Shown: positions 27,701-39,925 of the stretch, in pieces
How the letters are laid out: every line of letters begins with the position of its first letter
Numbering within the stretch: the stretch's first letter is position 1
Source of the DNA: Trichoplax sp. H2
Taxonomy: Eukaryota > Placozoa > Uniplacotomia > Trichoplacea
Assembly (NCBI GenBank): GCA_003344405.1
Contig: NOWV01000008.1
Span: 248,001-312,000 of the forward strand
Length of the DNA: 64,000 bases
Direction of reading: 5' to 3'
Made by a program: the position numbers and the translations under genes
Notes under the pieces: generated by a model
Told to the model about the DNA's origin: nothing
The model's database searches: none
Seen by the model: the letters and a program-made list of their open reading frames with translations, nothing else

Positions 27701-29008
27701 TGGATAAATAATCCTCTGCCTATCACGATTGGTTACTTGCCTCATTTAAGAATAAAATTGGTTGATTCTAAATGATTAATTGTCTATGAGCCACTGCAAT
27801 ATCATCGTTAATTATTAGCAGCAAACGGCAAGTATTGATCATGAAAATTTAGCGGTGGCTATGACTTTCACTGTTGGCTTTTTCTTATTCTTAAATTGAT
27901 CACGATTTTCGTTCTATTAAATTTCTTTAACTTTTAGATTATTCATTTTCTTAAGATAATCATAGAGTACAGCTTCATCTGATCGTTTTCTTTCCTATTT
28001 CAGCATTTCCACTTTAAGTAGACTTTAGCATTGAATCAACATCAATGCAAAATAGCATTCTTAATTAGAAACTATCTATATGAGTTAATCGTTGTAATTG
28101 CGCAATTTATTCCTTTCTTTTGCTGCTCAGGCCTTCCATTTTTATGTTAAAAAAGGCTACAAATACAATTTTTAATCTAATTCTTTCCTTCTATAGTCCT
28201 AACTTGAACAATATTTCCCGAAAATCAATTAAAATTCTTGTATTTCTTACATTCCAATTGCTTCATACTTAGGTATCCATTTTAGATCGTTACACGTTTA
28301 AACTGCAAAATAACCAATTTTGCAAAGGATACCACGCATTCCGGCTATTTTAAGCCAGCCATTTCTAAATCATAATTTTTCCTTACTAAGTGCTTCTCAA
28401 TACTGTACTATCTGTCATCATATTAGAATTATCCTGATTTTACGGCGGGTATATTCTGTACATATATATGTACATATACTTTTAAGAATTTGATTGTTTT
28501 AGTAACTTAGAAAGATATCCTTTTGTATGAGTCTTTCAACTTAATCATGTAAGTTATAGCTATCATTTTCCTATAAATCTATTTGATATATTACAGTTTA
28601 TAGTATCATCTGTTATCATTGCAATTTGATTCGACTAATTTATTTCCTTCTTTCGGTATTTTACAATTTTATAAGCTAACTATAAAATAATCTTTGCGGT
28701 GAATCCAAAATCAATTTTAAAATTATTACTGTATAGACTTTCTCTATATTCTTTAACTTTCAAGTATTTATTTGTGTCTTTTTAATTGCTACTTCTTTTA
28801 TTTTTCTCTCCTTTTCTCACGCTCAACTAATCATTGAATTGATTATCAGTGGCGCTTATAAGAGTTGATCAATATGTTCCATATATGTCGATAGAGTAAC
28901 AGTCAATAAGATAGAATTATTCGTCATTGCAGATGATGCAGTCTCAGTTCATCGTATCGTTCAGTTAATATTTAGCCTTTGTCAAAGGTCATCGATATTG
29001 TTGCCTTC
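24791..29008. other. Intergenic upstream of GPCR 2
   Basis: AT-rich DNA without a supportable gene. The frame at 25826-26095 begins with GTG, has no family motif and no good splice context. A palindromic TACATATATATGTACATA stretch lies near 28458. The region just before 29009 must contain the GPCR promoter, but no clear core element was identified. Confidence 0.5.
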
Positions 29009-30133
29009 ATGGCTTTAAGTACCGCTAATTTTAATTATTCTTGCGACTTGCAAAGCAACGAAACAGTTCGATGTAGTGGGCAACTATGCAGTGCATTACT
29101 ATCCATATTAATGATTTCACTAATTATTATTACAGTTATTGGCAATGGATGTGTCATGTATGTTATTTATCATAAATCGGTTCTTCATACAGTCACTGGA
29201 TTTATGATGTTCAACTTAGCTGTAACTGATTTTATTGTTGGTATATTTAATATGCCATTTTCCTTAGCAGCTTTTGTAGCTAGTCAATGGGAATTTGGAT
29301 TAGCTGTGTGTAAAATTGTAGCATTTATTCATACTCAAATGTCGACGGCATCAGTAGTATGGCTAGCTGCTATTAGTATCGATCGATGTTATGCCATCTG
29401 TCGACCATTAAAATATTATTCGGTCATAACTACATCCAAAGTGAAAATATTCATCGCTTTAGGCTATCTTATTTCAATTGTAGTAGCATTGCCACCATTA
29501 TTTGAATATAAATCATGGGGACGATATCGTTACCTTGGCAAGATGGCATTTTGTTGGGTGTCCGATTGTAAAGCAAGGCAATATTTGATATCATTAATGT
29601 CATTTTTATTGACTTCATTTTTGGTTATCGTTATATGTCATGCATTAATCTATCGGTCTGCTAAATCCAATTTTCGACGAATTCCACGACCTACTATGGC
29701 CGATCATAACGATCAAATAAGTAATTCAACAACATCGCGTACATTAATGCCATGGTTATCGAACTTTACACAAGTACAGCATAATGCAACGGTTAGTAAG
29801 CGCTTAGAAATAGCTGATAAAGATAAAATTAATAAGACAACTCTGATAATTGTGGGGACATTTTTCATTTGTTGGGCACCTCGTACTATTATTGGTATCC
29901 TACAATTGCTTACAACTCAATTAGATAACTATGGTATGATAGAACTGCTATTTTTATGGTTATCTATGATTAATTCAACGTTAAATCCTATTATTTATGG
30001 TTTCCATAATAAGGTTTTTCGACAAGAATTTCGACGTGCATTTAGTTATCGTCCTCATCGTATTCGACCTATCGTTTTACCGACTTCTAATAGGCCATCG
30101 ATGCAATCATTTCATAGAAATACATCAAATTAA
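29009..30133 (+). CDS. Intronless class A (rhodopsin-like) GPCR 2
   Basis: A 374-residue seven-helix receptor in one exon. The frame stays open a further 30 bases upstream, only to a TTG preceded by an in-frame TAG at 28973, so the first ATG (29009) is taken as the start. Visible features are an N-terminal glycosylation site (N17), GN at 45-46 in TM1, the C101-C182 pair, CWAP at 288-291 in TM6 and NPIIY at 326-330 in TM7. The third intracellular loop is long and hydrophilic (about 216-276). The usual DRY is DRC (125-127). Position 3.32 is H108, so the amine-binding aspartate is missing, as in GPCR 1. The two receptors share the TM7-helix 8 pattern (WLSxINSxLNPxIYG). It is probably G-protein coupled at the cell surface; ligand unknown. 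Confidence 0.93.
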   Translation: MALSTANFNYSCDLQSNETVRCSGQLCSALLSILMISLIIITVIGNGCVMYVIYHKSVLHTVTGFMMFNLAVTDFIVGIFNMPFSLAAFVASQWEFGLAVCKIVAFIHTQMSTASVVWLAAISIDRCYAICRPLKYYSVITTSKVKIFIALGYLISIVVALPPLFEYKSWGRYRYLGKMAFCWVSDCKARQYLISLMSFLLTSFLVIVICHALIYRSAKSNFRRIPRPTMADHNDQISNSTTSRTLMPWLSNFTQVQHNATVSKRLEIADKDKINKTTLIIVGTFFICWAPRTIIGILQLLTTQLDNYGMIELLFLWLSMINSTLNPIIYGFHNKVFRQEFRRAFSYRPHRIRPIVLPTSNRPSMQSFHRNTSN

Positions 30134-30325
30134 ATTAGTAAAAATGTTGAAACATCATTTTTTCTCCAATTTATAACTTGAAAATGGTTGATGGTTCTAT
30201 TGTAATTAGGCTGTTATTGAATACAGCTAATCGTAAGATTGAGCAATAATATTTTTCTTTCTACTGATTATAAACACCTATAGAATAATGTAGAAATCAA
30301 TCATTGTGTCAAATGAAAGCTGTAA

Positions 30326-30331
30326 AATAAA
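30326..30331 (+). promoter_or_regulatory. Candidate poly(A) signal, GPCR 2
   Basis: AATAAA 193 bases after the GPCR 2 stop, before the tandem array begins. It is a plausible 3' end for a short UTR, but AT-rich context lowers its weight. Confidence 0.45.
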
Positions 30332-30829
30332 GTAATAGAATATTTATGTATGTCTTTCTATTTTTTGTTCAATATAATAACAGTATATTGGCTTAAATTA
30401 TCCTTTAGCTGTTGGTTATTGAACTAGTATCCAACAAATACATCACAAGTCAACTTGGATGGAGATAATACCATTAGTCCAAAGGCTAATAATGGTTTGT
30501 CTTTTGTATAGGCGATTCTTTTCCTATACATTATTCGATTCCAAGTGGAAAGAATAAATATAACTTTTATTTTAGAGTTTACAAGAGAGTATTTGCCAAC
30601 AAAAGAGTAGAAAGAGCATTCATGGTACTATTATAATTAATCATAGAATAGTAATTCTATCTTCTTGCGTGATAATATTATTACAGTACTTATTTCTTGA
30701 AACTATGATAAAAGCCTGACTAAAATAGATTACTGATGCCTATGACTTGTGCAAAAGTATTATCCTTCAAAAAATGTTGGCGCTACTAGTCTCGTCTTTT
30801 AAGAAATTTTAAATTCCTTAGTTAAATTC

Positions 30830-31330
30830 ATTCTGAGAAATAATAAAGTAGAATACCCTTTCTAGAAATGGCATGATAGAATACCCTCTAAAATAGATTT
30901 AAGAAGCCTACAACTAGGGGCTAATTCTTATACCTCTCTAAATAGAATGATATCGAGAAATATTATTGGGTTCCTATTACACTATCGGTAACATGGTAAA
31001 ATCCTATCTAAAATTAGCTTTAGAGGCGACTAATAAGGCTCAGTTATTAGTTTAGTACAAGCATCATGATTTCGAGAAATATTATCATGCTATTAATAAG
31101 TTTTTGGTAGCATGATGGAATCTTATCTGTAATAGATTTTCAAGGTAAACTGCGAAGCCAGAACATTGTTCTAAGGATAAGTAGAATAAGTGGCATGACC
31201 AGAAGAAAGCTAATCTTATTCCTTCTATAACTGTAGCATGATTTATCGATGGCATGATAAAATTTCAACTAGCTATGTGTAAAGTTCATTTTGCAATCTA
31301 GTAACAAAGATTCAGGAAATATTATCTTAG
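30830..31330. repeat. Degenerate tandem array, about 4 units
   Basis: A GGCATGATAGAATCCTATCT..AATAGATTT block recurs near 30871, 30991, 31110 and 31252, with a CGAGAAATATTAT block between copies (about 120-140 bp period). Copies are diverged. Like the array behind GPCR 1, it sits downstream of a GPCR, but the unit sequence is different. Confidence 0.7.
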
Positions 31331-34300
31331 AATATGAGTAATAATACTTTCTATCGAGATGCACGATCATGTTTCTATTCATATACCATATATTCCAGCG
31401 ATGATAGAAATAATTTTATAGTTACTCAGGTATTGCAAACTTTAAACCAACAAAAATAATATGTCTTAGATTTATTTTAATACTTGTTTGTGATAGCATG
31501 CGTAATTATGGATAAGAAATAAGCATAAAGTACAGCAGAAGAGACAATACATGTCAGTAGCTGTCAATAGTTTTTATTTCTTTCCCATGTCATTATCTTT
31601 TCCTTCTAAACTTTTTATTCTACGTGACTACATATGCGAAAGTGTTATAGCTAAGTAATATGAGCTACATTTATAAGAGGCTCTATTTAAATAGACCGGA
31701 TGCAATTTTCAAGTGAATGGCAAATGAAATCTTCATAGTTTGATCAATACCATTTGATCATTGGAAATTGTGTCGCGAGACTGAAAGTAAGCATAAGTTC
31801 TCGTTGGCATTTTTACTTATTTTCGTGATTGTAATTCAAACTTTTTTAAAATTTCACATTTTTTACGATCTAAAATACGGTGATATGAAAACTCAAGAGT
31901 AAGACGCTTCTAAAATTCTCTTCTGAAGATTTTAGGCTTTTATTAGTCATTTTCTACTTCAGTTTTACTTGGTTTCTGGATCGGCTGATTGGAATATTTC
32001 TAATGTAGATGTAAACAAACTTGCAATTAGATCTATCTGACAGCGAAGAAATAATAACAATTAAGCAAGATGGTTATTCCGGTATATTGTAAGCTAGAAT
32101 AGAATATTCCAATCAACATTATATGTCGTGCATATTGAAGACAAGAGGCTGAATTTTAAATCCAATAATAGCTTTAAAATATTTATATTATATTATAAAG
32201 TTGGATTGAAAGCACGGGAAGATACATAGGAGTTACTTCTATAGTAATAGAACGAAACTTTAATTAGCGAATTGGATTTTGAACAGAAATTAGAGTTAGA
32301 TCTTAGTTCGCTGTTAAAGTAGATATAGCATAATAAGCTGAACCTTCTGTTGAAGTGCATATATACTCTTACATGGTAATAGAAAAATACTGATATAATT
32401 CAATTTAGGATCTCTTTGTACCTTCATTCTTTTTCAAAGCTATTGGAATATAGAAAGAATTTGTATCCCAACCTACTAAATGACATGATTACTTCCTACC
32501 GATATTGAAGGAAATTGAATAATATCGCTTACAATGATAACTTTACCCTGATCTGGCGAGAAGTTCAATAAGATATTTATGTATTAGGTAGAACAGTAAA
32601 AAAAAATTTATTTATTAATCGACTTTATCCATTTTTAATGAGGTCATATTACCCTCTCTTACATATAAATCTAGATCATGACTAGATTTACATATTTGCT
32701 AATAGCCAAAAGTAATTTTTATCAAGTATAAAATATTCGGAATATCCTTCCAAGTCTTCACTTGATAATTTATATATTGATATAGATTGAGAAAGAAATA
32801 ATTTACTAGCTCTACACGCGCATTCATACCTAATGTAATTTAAACTATTTGCAATCAATCAGCCAGAAATTGTATAATTGTAAATAAATGAAGAAGAGCA
32901 TATACCTTGGGTAGCCGCAATGCGAATAATCGAAATTATATTATTACTTAATCATCAATATAAACTATCCAATATTGAATTCCTATAATTATTTTCTTTC
33001 ATTTACTTTATCATATTCCATATTAGTTATTAGCATTGCTTAATCATCAGAATTGAATTTCTTCGAAAAGGATTATGCTAATTTAGTTCCTAATTTCAAT
33101 TTATGTTTTGCCTTAGTTGCATAACCAATATTAATATTCACAGTAATTTTTCTTTACGGTGCAAGATTATCTAGTTGATACGATTCTTTTAACTGTTGAT
33201 TGAGACAGGAAATATGGATAACTTAAGACAGAAATGTGGTCGAAATCAGTAGTATCTAGACTGCGTAGAGATTTCTTGTCTACAATCGCAAAAAAAACAT
33301 AAGATTTCTATAGAAACGTTGGGAGTTCATAATTTAACTGAGTTCCTATTAGATGATGATTGTATTTAAATCATCTTACACTATATATTTTTAGGTAATA
33401 TCTCCATTTGTCAGCATTGACCAAGCCTAATTAAATTTTCATTTTTAATGATAATAAAGATACGATAGGTTATGACTAGAAGGTGGTGAAGGAGGCAAAA
33501 TTAGTTTCGAATCTCTTATATTTGTCTTTAGTAGTGTAAAGGACTCACATGAATAATATATGAATAAGATAATAATTGTCAATACATCCTCTTATTCTCT
33601 TCTTATTAATTATATTTTATCCAATAAATCATAGGAATAGAAATATATATTACTTTATAGAACATTTATTTTGCAATCGGTAATGACGGCAATAAATCAT
33701 AGGTTCAGGATCAGCTAATACATAGAATATTGATGAATTATTTTGAGTCAAATCCGACCACATATGATAACTTTCCTATTTAACCCAGAAAGAAATAATG
33801 TCATTTACTAGTAGCTACGATAGTTGTGAAATATTTTAGATATAATGATATGAATTACCGCTGATATTCAAATTCCTTATTTAAAGCTGGTCTGTCAGCC
33901 ATATAATTATTTTATTTACCGATTAATGTTTAATTTTGTATGTGTATTATTACAACATCGCGAAACTTCAGAAAATAAATAAGCAACAGGAAATTTCGCT
34001 ATCAACTGCTTTTTGCCCTTTTAAGATAGCATATTATAGCTTATAAATAAACCAAATTGTGGCTACGATCATCAAAGTGTTGAGAAATTATAATCATGAA
34101 TAGTAGACTAGTAAATTTCAATACCAGAGTAACGCTATTTTATAAATTTGATAGTTTTCCCAGATTACTTTAAGGCAACTAAACTTTATTCCAGATGTTT
34201 GGGTTACTTTTTACTGAAAATCAGCTGCTCTACCCTGCTGTATATTTCATCAACGATTAGTATGGTGCACTGAGTATTTAGATAATAAATAAATTAATCA

Positions 34301-34429
34301 AAAGCGCTATATAATATTCTATCTCACTTATGCTATGATGAATTCCAAAAGGTTAAAATGTTGGAGATGCTAATCTCCGTAATAGTTTCCTAATCATATT
34401 CAATAAGTAGCCTAAATCATAATACAATG
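31331..34429. other. Intergenic, no gene recognised
   Basis: AT-rich DNA with dense stops in all frames. No motif-bearing open frame, RNA gene or distinct repeat was identified. Confidence 0.55.
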
Positions 34430-37300
34430 ATATGTTTTCTATCTAAAGCTCATCACCGATAACTAACAAAATAATTAATTTAAATAATGTAGTAGCATCT
34501 ATCTTCAATTTTATATTGCGTCAACGTCGTAATAATTTATTATAGGCGAAAGTGCAGGCGGTTTAATCTCCGATATGGATTTCCTATCTCATTATGTAGG
34601 TTATTACATGTGAGTTATATTTCCCTATTATGACCTGCATATTTTATATCCAGATTTTACTATCGATTGCTAACAAGAAATTGATCAAAGTCATGCAATA
34701 ACATCCTAAAATATTATATTTTAATTAAATTGTGATGCATTGCAGCCAGTGGAGGTGGAGGCACTCTTAATCTAATTGTGATTCTCTAAATTTTTTTTTA
34801 TGAAGTGTCTTAAATTTCACTATCATGAGGTATGTTATATATTATCAGTTACCAACAAGTAAACAATTAACGGAATGCAACAGTATTCAACCTTGATTTA
34901 TGTTGCATTTAAGTTGTGATGAAGCGCTATAGATAAAATATGTCGGTAATCTCAATCTCGTTATGATGTTTCTAATTTAGATTCATTAACGACTTGTACG
35001 TGTATTTCGGTAATGTTAACCATACAAGTGACTTGCCTAGCATCTACTACCGATAGCTGGCATAAGTTTAATTAAAGAACTTAACTGCATTCATTTCTTT
35101 TTTAAATTATAATGAAGACATGACAAATTGGAATGCAGAGAGGAGTAACCAAGCTTAATGAGGTTATAGTTTCGTGACTTGCGTAATGTATGAACTCTGA
35201 ACATGTTATCATCAGTTTTATTACTTGGTAGGTAAGTTACTTCCAGACAATCGTCGCATTGTGGTTTCACAGTACAGTATATTAAATTATGATAAGTAGA
35301 TAAAGAGGCAAGTCATTTTAATTTCTGTGTAGTCTTCTAGCTTAAGCAGTATGTGATTCGTTAGTTTTCGGTCTATTATATCCGACATCTGTTAGCTATC
35401 AAGTTAATTAGTTTAAAATATGTGATCCTATCATAATTTTTATTGCACTAGAAACCATGATGCTTCGAGATAGATAAGGCTGCAAGCGATCTTATCGCAA
35501 CTTTCTAATTTATGCTTATCGAAATGGTCCAACATTTTATTAAATTTGAGTATATCCAGTATTTATTATGCCATAGATCAATTAACTTAGAAAGTATAAT
35601 AGCATCGTAGATCAATTTTTAAGTTTTACTGGAGGGATAATCAATCGAAATAGTAGAGGTATAATTGCCCTTAATCTTATCCTAAATTTCAAGTTTGCGT
35701 TCATGATGCCTAATATGTTCAATAACATTGAAAATATTGAATCACTTTCTTTTCCATGAAGATATTATATTTAGGGCTATACCGATATTTATTTTGACAA
35801 CTAACAAGAAATTATGATAAAGAGAAATAAACAGCATCGTATCCTATTTTCATATAATGTATTTAAAAATTTTGATAATTTACCAAGATGGGAGGTATTC
35901 TATTGTCACTAGCCAATGATTAATTGAAAGTTTAATACCATGCTATCTTAAATTTTATATTATCTCTGAGCTAGAATGAATTGCCATAGATAGAGGTGTG
36001 GTTAATAGTCTAGTAGTGATTTTCTATCACTTAATACGGTATTCTATAAATTACATTCAGTATAAATTAGCGGTAGCTAACAATTACTTAACGAAAGGGA
36101 AGAGCTTTCTATCTTAATTTATATCGTATTTAAATTGTCAGTGACTGAAGATAAAGGTCCAGATGATTTTAATCTTGCCACGATTTTTTAATTTGCCTTT
36201 ATTATGTACCACGGTATATATTTTACTAATATTAAGCTAATCAGACCTGAAATTTATTACTAGTAGCTAACAAGCAGTTACTCATAAAGCGAATGAGATC
36301 TTACTATAACTTTATACCATCCTTGGGCTTTGATGCAGCATAAATTTCAATTACGTCAAGCCTATTATATCCAATATTTACTACCGATAATTAGCATGTA
36401 CTAATACTTAATTAAAAGCATGATATGGCCTTGCTCTAGTTATCATAATAGATGAAGAAATCGAATACATAATAGATATCCTTGGAATGCTGTAGATTTA
36501 TTAAATCAGATTAAGTTATATTCAGCATTACCTAACTAATGAGTAAATTAATTACAAATATATAATAACATCTTATTTAGTTTTAAATTATGTTAGGATC
36601 ATGATTACTAAGAATGGGTGGTGGTCCAGGTAATCTTAATTTCATCATAGTTTTTCTAATTAAATAGTCATAGAGTGACATACCTTGTTAATACAGATGA
36701 TCATCATCATATCTAACATATTTTACAGGCTATATTCCAATATTGATTACACAATAAGTAAGTAAATTAAACAAATGAAACGAGATTTTACTTCAATGCA
36801 TAAATTGCATTAGGCTTATGGCGATAAATCAAAATTGATGAAGATATAGGCAAACTAAATCTTCTTCTGAATTTTAATAATTGATATTGGTGAAATAATA
36901 CATAGGCGTATTTCATTAATTTGGAATCGTATAGTTTCAGTATTGATTAATTAATAAATAGATTAATTGAAAATGTAATCAGTACCTTATTTTAATTTTA
37001 TATTGAATCGTGGCGAAATAGAATAAGTGAAAAACGCAGGCAATCTTAATCTCGCTATAATTTTTCTAATTAATATTTATGGAGTGACCGATGACTCATT
37101 AATATTGACAGCATTGTATCCATCAATTTAGCTTATGAGTTTAACAATTAATTAAATGATGTACTAGCGTCTTAGTTTGATCTTTTAGATTTCTTAAAGT
37201 CACGATGAATCAGAATAAACAGAAATGTATGTAATTTTTAACTTCGCCATAATTTTTTAGTTTATGTTTATTAACTTCAGATCATAGTTAAAATTTCAAC
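34430..37300. repeat. Satellite-like array, roughly 200-bp units
   Basis: Two blocks alternate over nearly 3 kb. Block A resembles TACCGATAGCTAACAAG..AATTAA (near 34451, 34662, 34842, 35042, 35385, 35792, 36065, 36259, 36378, 36523, 36744, 36938, 37128). Block B resembles GGAGGC.ATCTTAATCTCGTTATGATTTTTCTAATT (near 34563, 34750, 34944, 35140, 35300, 35470, 36150, 36615, 37035, 37225). Spacing is mostly about 180-220 bp. Units are heavily diverged with indels, indicating an old array without recent homogenisation. No coding capacity. Confidence 0.7.
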
Positions 37301-39925
37301 ATAGCTCTATTTAAAGTAAAATATTTCATTGATGAATTAGCTATAGCAACCACATAACAACTAATAATAACTATTATTATTTTGAAGACTAATTCTACAA
37401 TCAATTGATTTCAATAATAACTCCAGCTATAAGATATTTATCTTACGAGACCGTAACATCTGTCAACGTTGGATAATACACCTATAATAGATTACTCGTA
37501 TGATGAAGATAAACTAATAAATTGCCAATCACGTATTCACATTTTATTATCTCCGCTAATTTCGTCAAAAATGCAAGAATTAGCTTTAGCCTTAATCCAA
37601 CTTATAAATTGCAATATTATTTTTCCTTAAGTAGTTATCTTTTTGTCATAACAAATACATCTCGATATATATTAATAAAAAAAGTTTTACCTAATAAGCT
37701 ATTAAAAAGTGTGAAAATGGATCTCATGCTAATACTAATCGGCATAAATTAATTTAGGTTGTGAATAATGTAATAAATATCAACTAAGATATCTTTTTGT
37801 TTTGCATTTCAATTTGCTTTGATGCCCGCATACATAAGAATCGTGTACCTAACGAATAGAACTTAAATTAGAATGAACTGGAAGATTATGTACTGACAAC
37901 TGGTGACTATGTTACAACAATTGTAGCCAATACTACATAGCTGTATTAATCTACAATTTTTGTCTTAGTTCTCCTTAACCTTAGCATTATTTTAGTACAA
38001 ATGTAGTTTTACATATTGTAATAGGCTACAACTAACGTCAACCTGACTAGATTTTTAATTACCATTTCTATGACTCTTGCAGTAGTAATTTAGTAAATTA
38101 TACTTTTACAAAATTCAATTCTTAACGTATCAAAAAATATTCGTGTATTTCTACCTATGAAGTTGAGCATTAGCGAAGATACATTCATTAATTCTGTCTT
38201 AATTACTTTACAGACAGTAATATCGATACTAGCAATTTACACCTTCCAGAAATTAATTTTTCCTCAGCAATAAACGGATTTACGTTAAAGTGCTTTATTT
38301 GACTCCAAATCGAAGAAAAATTTTAAGATTTCCTCTATTTAGGGAATACTTTTGTCTATTTTGACATTATAGCCTATTATCACAACACCTACAATTATCA
38401 CGATAAATATATACAGGATAATGACTCTAACTTTGGCAATTTTTATCATGATTTTGAACCCTAATGAATGAAGTGCTTATTGCTAAAAGGTGGATGATAT
38501 GATATTTAGATAGAAAATTAACCAAATTGACTATAGTATATATATAATATATATACAAGAATACTATTAATATAACACTATTAGTATGTCAATTCCAAAG
38601 CAGGTTTTTATCTCGAGTAGGATAAGCAAAGCTAAATAATTCCAGTAGAACTGAATATTTGGGATTCGTTAACTTTCTGGAAAATAATATCATAACGGCC
38701 ATAAATGCTATATAGCATAAAATTTTTCAATTATTTATATCTTCTAATACGCATTATGTACACGTATCATCGGATATGTTTAAATAGGAGCCACCTTACA
38801 ACAAAGAATGCGCGCCTGCATATAAACATCGAAAATATTGTTAGTGTTATGAAATTACAGCTTGCTCTTAAGTGAATAATTTATACTCGCATTTACCACT
38901 TCACAAATCCAAGTATTGATCTTTTTTATTATTATATTCGTACTGAATATGGCAATCGGGAAGAACGTATGTACACATGTAGGAATATAACAAGAGGAAT
39001 GTTCACATTTGTAGCTTAATGCTAACATTCAAAATCTCAGATTTGACACATTTGGCAAATATTGAATCCGGTTCGATTTTGCTTATTGCAGTGAAATTAC
39101 CCTTAAGTCATAGTTAAATGACTATAATAATTTTTGAAGTACATCTATTAACCACAATGTAGGCTTGTACTGAAGCTTAATTTAAAATGTTATTTCCTAG
39201 CCGAAAATTGACAAATTTCTAAATTTTAACATAGTAAAGCGTTCATTAATTAAAAGAAGCACTAAAAAAGCTATAAAAATTGATATTGATAACGCTTATT
39301 TATGCTAAATGCGCTATAATGCGCTATCTTACTAGCATCAAATTTATAATTAATTCATTTACGAATACATCATAACATAAAATTCTACACTATTAAAATT
39401 AAACTAACATAAATGTGTTCATTTAGTTTAAGAGTTGCGACCAATTAATGACGGAAGTAGTGCTAGAATTTTGTATTAGCATTACATAAAAATAATTAAA
39501 ATGCTAATTAAATAGTAAAAACTACTAATTTGTTTATAGAATATGTAACATGCGTAGAGTAATGCTGTCACTACTAGTATAGGATACAAGAATACCTGAG
39601 CGTATCAAACAGTTGATAATTCTGAAACTTACGGATAAAATAACCACAAAAACTAGCAATATTGAATATTCGACCAGGCTGTAATAATTAATTGAAAGAG
39701 CATGCAAACTACTAGCATGCGCGTATAATAGGCAAAGAGGCTATTGATTTAACAATTACAGATATATTCAATATCATAAATTACTAAAATTTATTAGATG
39801 GAACACTTTGAAAGATGGTTTCCGTGCAGTGATGCTCAAAATAGACCATATCAATAGCCATAGCTAACCTTTATCATTTCCTATAACATTCACTTGACCA
39901 AACAGTTTTAGAACATCGCATTCAT
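37301..39925. other. Intergenic downstream of ABC transporter
   Basis: No gene recognised. The 76-codon frame at 37522-37752 starts with a non-ATG codon and has no family motif. AT dinucleotide runs occur near 38536-38560. The last hundred bases presumably hold the 3' UTR of the minus-strand ABC gene. Confidence 0.5.
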
